Assembly: GCA_945486175.1 (NCBI GenBank)
Contig: CALYTA010000061.1
Span: 1-6,697, forward strand
From: an uncultured Clostridia bacterium
GTDB taxonomy: Bacteria > Bacillota > Clostridia > Oscillospirales > Butyricicoccaceae
Length of the DNA: 6,697 nt
Direction: 5' to 3'
In this document: piece by piece, positions 3,866-6,697 of the stretch
Layout of the letters: every line of letters starts with the position of its first letter
Numbering within the stretch: position 1 is the stretch's first letter
Notes under the pieces: model-generated
What the model saw: the letters and a program-made list of their open reading frames with translations, nothing else
The model's database searches: none
What the model was told of the DNA's origin: nothing
Translations under genes and position numbers: made by a program

Positions 3866-4927
3866 TTAACCCTGTTTTTTCGTCCGGATACACACGCCGA
3901 TTGCCAATAATACCGCGGCTGTGAGCACAACCGGGAGCAGCACGAGCTGGTACAGGTGCAGCGCATCCGCAAACGATCGGTTTGTCCCGGCGGTCATCGT
4001 GCAGACAACACCGGCCAGGATTGACGCACCCCACACGACCTGCTGTCCGGAGCCGCGCCGCGTGACTGCCTGCACACTGCCTGAGAGAAAGTCGAGCAGC
4101 AGTGCCGCGCGCGCAACCGTGCAGACAATCAGGCTGCCGGAAATCAATACCTCGCCGCGCTGGAACGACTGGCCAAATTCCAGCACGCTCGCCGCCGTAT
4201 AGGACGGATAAAACACCGCCTGTGCACCCGCTTCGCCCAGCAGGCAGATGTTGCGCACATACAGCAGGCAGAGCAGCACGCCTGCCAGCACACAGGCGCG
4301 CAGCAGGCCGGTGCGCGTTTGCGTCCCCGTCCCGCCGAGCACCGCTGCCGCATAAAATACCTCGCCGAACGGCACGGACAGCAGAAGATACGCACGCGGC
4401 AGCATTGCCTGCCAGCCGTCCGACAGCATCGGCCACAGCTGTTTCCAGTCCAGCTGGCGCACGCTGAGCAGCAGCGATACCGCAAGCGCAATCACAACGA
4501 CCCAGACAACCGGTTCCGTCCACAGCACAAGCCGTTCGATACCGCCCTGTGCCGCCGCTGCCGCGCACAAAAGCACAGCCGCCGCCAGCAGCCAGACCGG
4601 CCACTGTCCGCCGGATACCGTGCGCAGGAAAATCACACCGCCAAGCACCGACATACACAGCGACCAGAATGCCAGTGCAGTGAGCAGGATCAGATATAGC
4701 CCGCCGCCCACCGAACCGAACGCCGCTGCGGGCAGGTCAAACCACTGCGCCTGCGGCATGCGCTCCGACGGCAGGCAGCACAGCGCCGCCAGCGGCAGGC
4801 TGAGCGCACAGGCAAGTGCGAGGGCAATCCAGCCGTCACGCCCGTTTTCCGCTGTCATGGTCAGAGACCAGCCGCCCAGTACGACCAGCAGCAGACAGGT
4901 TGCCTGCCGCCCGTTGATTCTGTTCAT
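3866..4927 (-). CDS. Spore germination receptor subunit B (GerAB family, permease-like)
   Basis: A 353-residue integral membrane protein with about ten hydrophobic segments (roughly 9-25, 33-52, 73-101, 109-126, 137-155, 177-198, 207-226, 260-281, 297-314 and 327-346). This is the topology of the GerAB group of the amino acid-polyamine-organocation permease superfamily, whose members are usually about 365 residues. In germinant receptors the B subunit binds the germinant in the spore inner membrane. A PFGEV stretch at 186-190 lies in the sixth segment. The ATG at 4927 overlaps the stop of the gerC-type gene by four bases (ATGA), and AGGAGG precedes it. It is the last gene of the operon. The germinant cannot be deduced. 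The assignment rests on topology, length and the two neighbours more than on a long signature. Confidence 0.88.
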   Translation of the reverse strand: MNRINGRQATCLLLVVLGGWSLTMTAENGRDGWIALALACALSLPLAALCCLPSERMPQAQWFDLPAAAFGSVGGGLYLILLTALAFWSLCMSVLGGVIFLRTVSGGQWPVWLLAAAVLLCAAAAAQGGIERLVLWTEPVVWVVVIALAVSLLLSVRQLDWKQLWPMLSDGWQAMLPRAYLLLSVPFGEVFYAAAVLGGTGTQTRTGLLRACVLAGVLLCLLYVRNICLLGEAGAQAVFYPSYTAASVLEFGQSFQRGEVLISGSLIVCTVARAALLLDFLSGSVQAVTRRGSGQQVVWGASILAGVVCTMTAGTNRSFADALHLYQLVLLPVVLTAAVLLAIGVCIRTKKQG

Positions 4928-5934
4928 CGGCTTCCTCCTTCCGCACTCTGTGTGCCGCGCAGCGTCACGCGCACTGTGACCGGTGCGGCGCGCCAGTCGA
5001 TATCGGAGGAACTGTGCTGCTCCGCCCAGGTACGGCCAAAGCCGAGCGCATCACAGCCTGCCTCCTGTAAGGCCTGTATTACCTGCATGCATTGCAGGCG
5101 CAGCACTTCGGCAGCCTGCTGCGCCTGTGTTTTGTCTTCGCAGGAGAGCGATGCCGTGATTTCTACCGTAAACGCAGGCGTGTCCGACGCATCCGCGCTG
5201 ACCACGGTGTCGATATCGCTCAATTTATAGCGTGTGGTTCCATCGTAAACGGTTGCCGTGTCGCCCGCCTGCATCAGCAGGCACAGCACACCGGTCTGTG
5301 CTTCGTCCAGCCAGCCGCACAGCACATCGCCGGAAAACAGCGCGGCACCGTCCAGCACCGCCTGTTCGCCCTCGATGGAGACCGCAGGCAGAATCGGGTC
5401 AATGCCGTCCGATTCGACGCGGTCCAGTACGCGGTACAGCGGCATATCCGGCGTCTGTGACTGCTTTACCGCGAGATCAATGCTGTCGCCCAGTGCAAAA
5501 CCCGGCGGGTCACCGCTGACAGAGGCGCATGCGGTGAGCACGGTATCCGCCTGCGCATTTTTCACTGCACACAGCCGCACGGACGGACGCACTTCACTGG
5601 AGACTGTCAGCGCGTGCACTGCTTCCTGCATGCCGTCCCGCAGCATATCCGTGCCCAGCAGCAGGACGCGCGCATGGCTCCAGTAGAGTTGGGCATCGCG
5701 TCCCGCGCCCGCGTTGTCAATCGCCTGCGCAATGCTGGCTGCTGTGCCGGTTGTGGTGATGGACTGCGGAACAGCGCTGTCCGGATTGGGCACTGCCAGC
5801 TCCGCCGTCAGCGTATATGCGCTGTCCTCCCGTGTGATGGCGCCCGCCGTGACAGGGGACAGGTCACCCGCATCGCGCCAGCTGCATCCGCACAGCGTCA
5901 GGCAAAGCAGGACGGAAATCCCTGCGCGCTTCAT
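4924..5934 (-). CDS. Spore germination receptor subunit C (GerAC family lipoprotein)
   Basis: A 336-residue lipoprotein, slightly shorter than the roughly 370 residues usual for GerAC. The signal peptide has K2-R3, a hydrophobic core at 6-14 and a lipobox L14-C15-G16-C17, with lipidation expected at Cys17 (Cys at -2 is uncommon). S-W-R-D follows, then the V-T-A-G-A-I-T-R-E-D stretch at 28-37 that matches the usual start of mature GerAC. Other family-like segments are H-A-R-V-L-L-L-G (87-94), G-A-A-L-F-S-G-D-V-L-C-G-W-L (196-209) and D-A-L-G-F-G near 295-300. The protein would be anchored on the outer face of the spore inner membrane and is needed for receptor function. It overlaps both neighbours by four bases. 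A GGGGTG ribosome binding site lies inside the end of the gerA-type gene. Confidence 0.9.
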   Translation of the reverse strand: MKRAGISVLLCLTLCGCSWRDAGDLSPVTAGAITREDSAYTLTAELAVPNPDSAVPQSITTTGTAASIAQAIDNAGAGRDAQLYWSHARVLLLGTDMLRDGMQEAVHALTVSSEVRPSVRLCAVKNAQADTVLTACASVSGDPPGFALGDSIDLAVKQSQTPDMPLYRVLDRVESDGIDPILPAVSIEGEQAVLDGAALFSGDVLCGWLDEAQTGVLCLLMQAGDTATVYDGTTRYKLSDIDTVVSADASDTPAFTVEITASLSCEDKTQAQQAAEVLRLQCMQVIQALQEAGCDALGFGRTWAEQHSSSDIDWRAAPVTVRVTLRGTQSAEGGSR

Positions 5935-6697
5935 CGCTTCACCCCGTTCCAGCCCGCGAGAAAACGCCGGTCAGGCTTCATGGCAAACCACGGGAAGCGC
6001 ACCAGTACATCGTCATGGCTGCGCTTTTCCGCAGACAGAAGATTTGTGAGATACGGCACGCCGAACGAGGTCAGCCGGCACACATGCGCGAGAATGATCC
6101 CCAGCCCGAGCAGGACACCGTACAGCCCGAGCACAGCCGCGCAGACCAGAAGGAAAAACCGATAAACCAGCGTTGCCGTGCGCAGCTTGGGCACGATGAG
6201 CGCTGTCACGCCGGAAAACGCGATGACAATGACCATCGGTGCGGACACAAAACGCGCTTCCACGGCAGCCTGTCCGAGCACGAGACCGCCGACAATGGAC
6301 AGCGCCTGCCCGATGGTGTCCGGCGTGCGCGTCCCGGCTTCTTTTAAGATTTCAAATACAATCAATGTCCCTACCGCTTCGGTAAACGTTGTAAACGGCA
6401 CGCCCTGCCGCGAGGCGGCGATGGAAAACAGAAGGCGGGTCGGGATCATCTCCTGATGCCAGGTGAGCAGGGAGACATACACCGCAGGCAGCGTCAGTGT
6501 GAGGACAAAACCCAGCATGCGCAGCCAGCGCGTCAGGTTGGTATATAAATACGAAATATAATAGTCGTCATTCGCCTGAAATGCTTCCTGTAAAATGTGC
6601 GGGAGGGTGAGCACAACCGGTGTGCCATCTACAACGAGTGCAATGCGGCCTTCCAGCAGCTTTGCCGCGACGATATCCGGCCGTTCCGTGAAGCCCG
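5931..6697 (-). CDS. Spore germination receptor subunit A (GerAA / SpoVAF family), 5' end outside the window
   Basis: This is the C-terminal 254 residues of a protein normally about 480-500 long; the frame is open to the window edge. A GTG at 6614 is internal, because the residues before it (G-F-T-E-R-P-D, then L-E-G-R-I-A, then V-D-G-T-P) are a hallmark of the family. Further conserved stretches are F-E-I-L-K-E-A-G-x-R-x-P, I-G-Q-A-L-S-I-V-G-G-L-V-L-G and V-S-A-P-M-V-I-V-I-A. Several hydrophobic segments form the membrane half, and a basic tail follows. GerA proteins sit in the spore inner membrane and are thought to form the ion channel opened by the germinant. The stop overlaps the gerC-type start by four bases. 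The promoter, expected to be forespore-specific, lies outside. SpoVAF is the alternative, but the gerC- and gerB-type genes that follow favour a receptor operon. Confidence 0.95.
   Translation of the reverse strand, partial: GFTERPDIVAAKLLEGRIALVVDGTPVVLTLPHILQEAFQANDDYYISYLYTNLTRWLRMLGFVLTLTLPAVYVSLLTWHQEMIPTRLLFSIAASRQGVPFTTFTEAVGTLIVFEILKEAGTRTPDTIGQALSIVGGLVLGQAAVEARFVSAPMVIVIAFSGVTALIVPKLRTATLVYRFFLLVCAAVLGLYGVLLGLGIILAHVCRLTSFGVPYLTNLLSAEKRSHDDVLVRFPWFAMKPDRRFLAGWNGVKR

Noticed and set aside
3475..3924. 149-codon plus-strand frame with an internally repeated segment of about 29 residues
   Set aside because: The repeat is the translation of the two identical tRNA-Leu(CAG) genes. It is a known kind of false protein call over tRNA clusters.
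3837..4658. Long frames on both strands inside the germination genes, for example 273 codons at 3837-4658 (-)
   Set aside because: They are GC-rich shadow frames. The gerA, gerC and gerB frames are continuous, overlap by four bases and show family motifs.

Overview
The window looks like chromosomal DNA from an anaerobic, endospore-forming Firmicute of class Clostridia. Three things point there: a spore-germination receptor operon (GerA, GerC and GerB type proteins), a rubrerythrin of the peroxide-scavenging kind found in clostridia under an Rrf2-type regulator, and strong Shine-Dalgarno sites with sigma-A-like promoters. The moderately high GC of the genes suggests a gut Oscillospirales or Butyricicoccus-like lineage, but that placement is only an inference.

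Layout. Bases 47-1297 (+) encode a membrane-anchored RCC1-type propeller with seven repeats, closed by a strong terminator (1316-1350). After about 200 bases with no gene there is a self-contained short transcription unit (about 1554-2127, +). It has a TATAAT promoter, a hairpin at the start of the RNA, three consecutive tiny genes of 38, 36 and 38 codons each with its own ribosome binding site, and a terminator. The three peptides are paralogues: hydrophobic, with Leu-Pro at 12-13, Gly-Met at 16-17 and His at 21, and with diverged acidic or aromatic tails. I do not recognise the family, and it is the best candidate here for something undescribed.

Bases 2144-3262 (-) hold an oxidative-stress or redox unit: a near-consensus promoter, an Rrf2 regulator with three C-terminal-half cysteines, then a rubrerythrin with an N-terminal rubredoxin domain, then a terminator. 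The regulator probably senses redox or Fe-S status and controls itself and the rubrerythrin. Back-to-back with it, a perfect-consensus promoter (3332-3360, +) drives a leucine tRNA cluster: tRNA-Leu(GAG), tRNA-Leu(CAG), a terminator-like hairpin, and a second identical tRNA-Leu(CAG).

A bidirectional hairpin (3826-3862) separates the tRNAs from the convergent germination operon (3866-6697, -). Its genes are ordered gerA-type (5' end outside the window), gerC-type, gerB-type, with both junctions overlapping by 4 bases. Together they encode the three subunits of a nutrient germinant receptor of the spore inner membrane.
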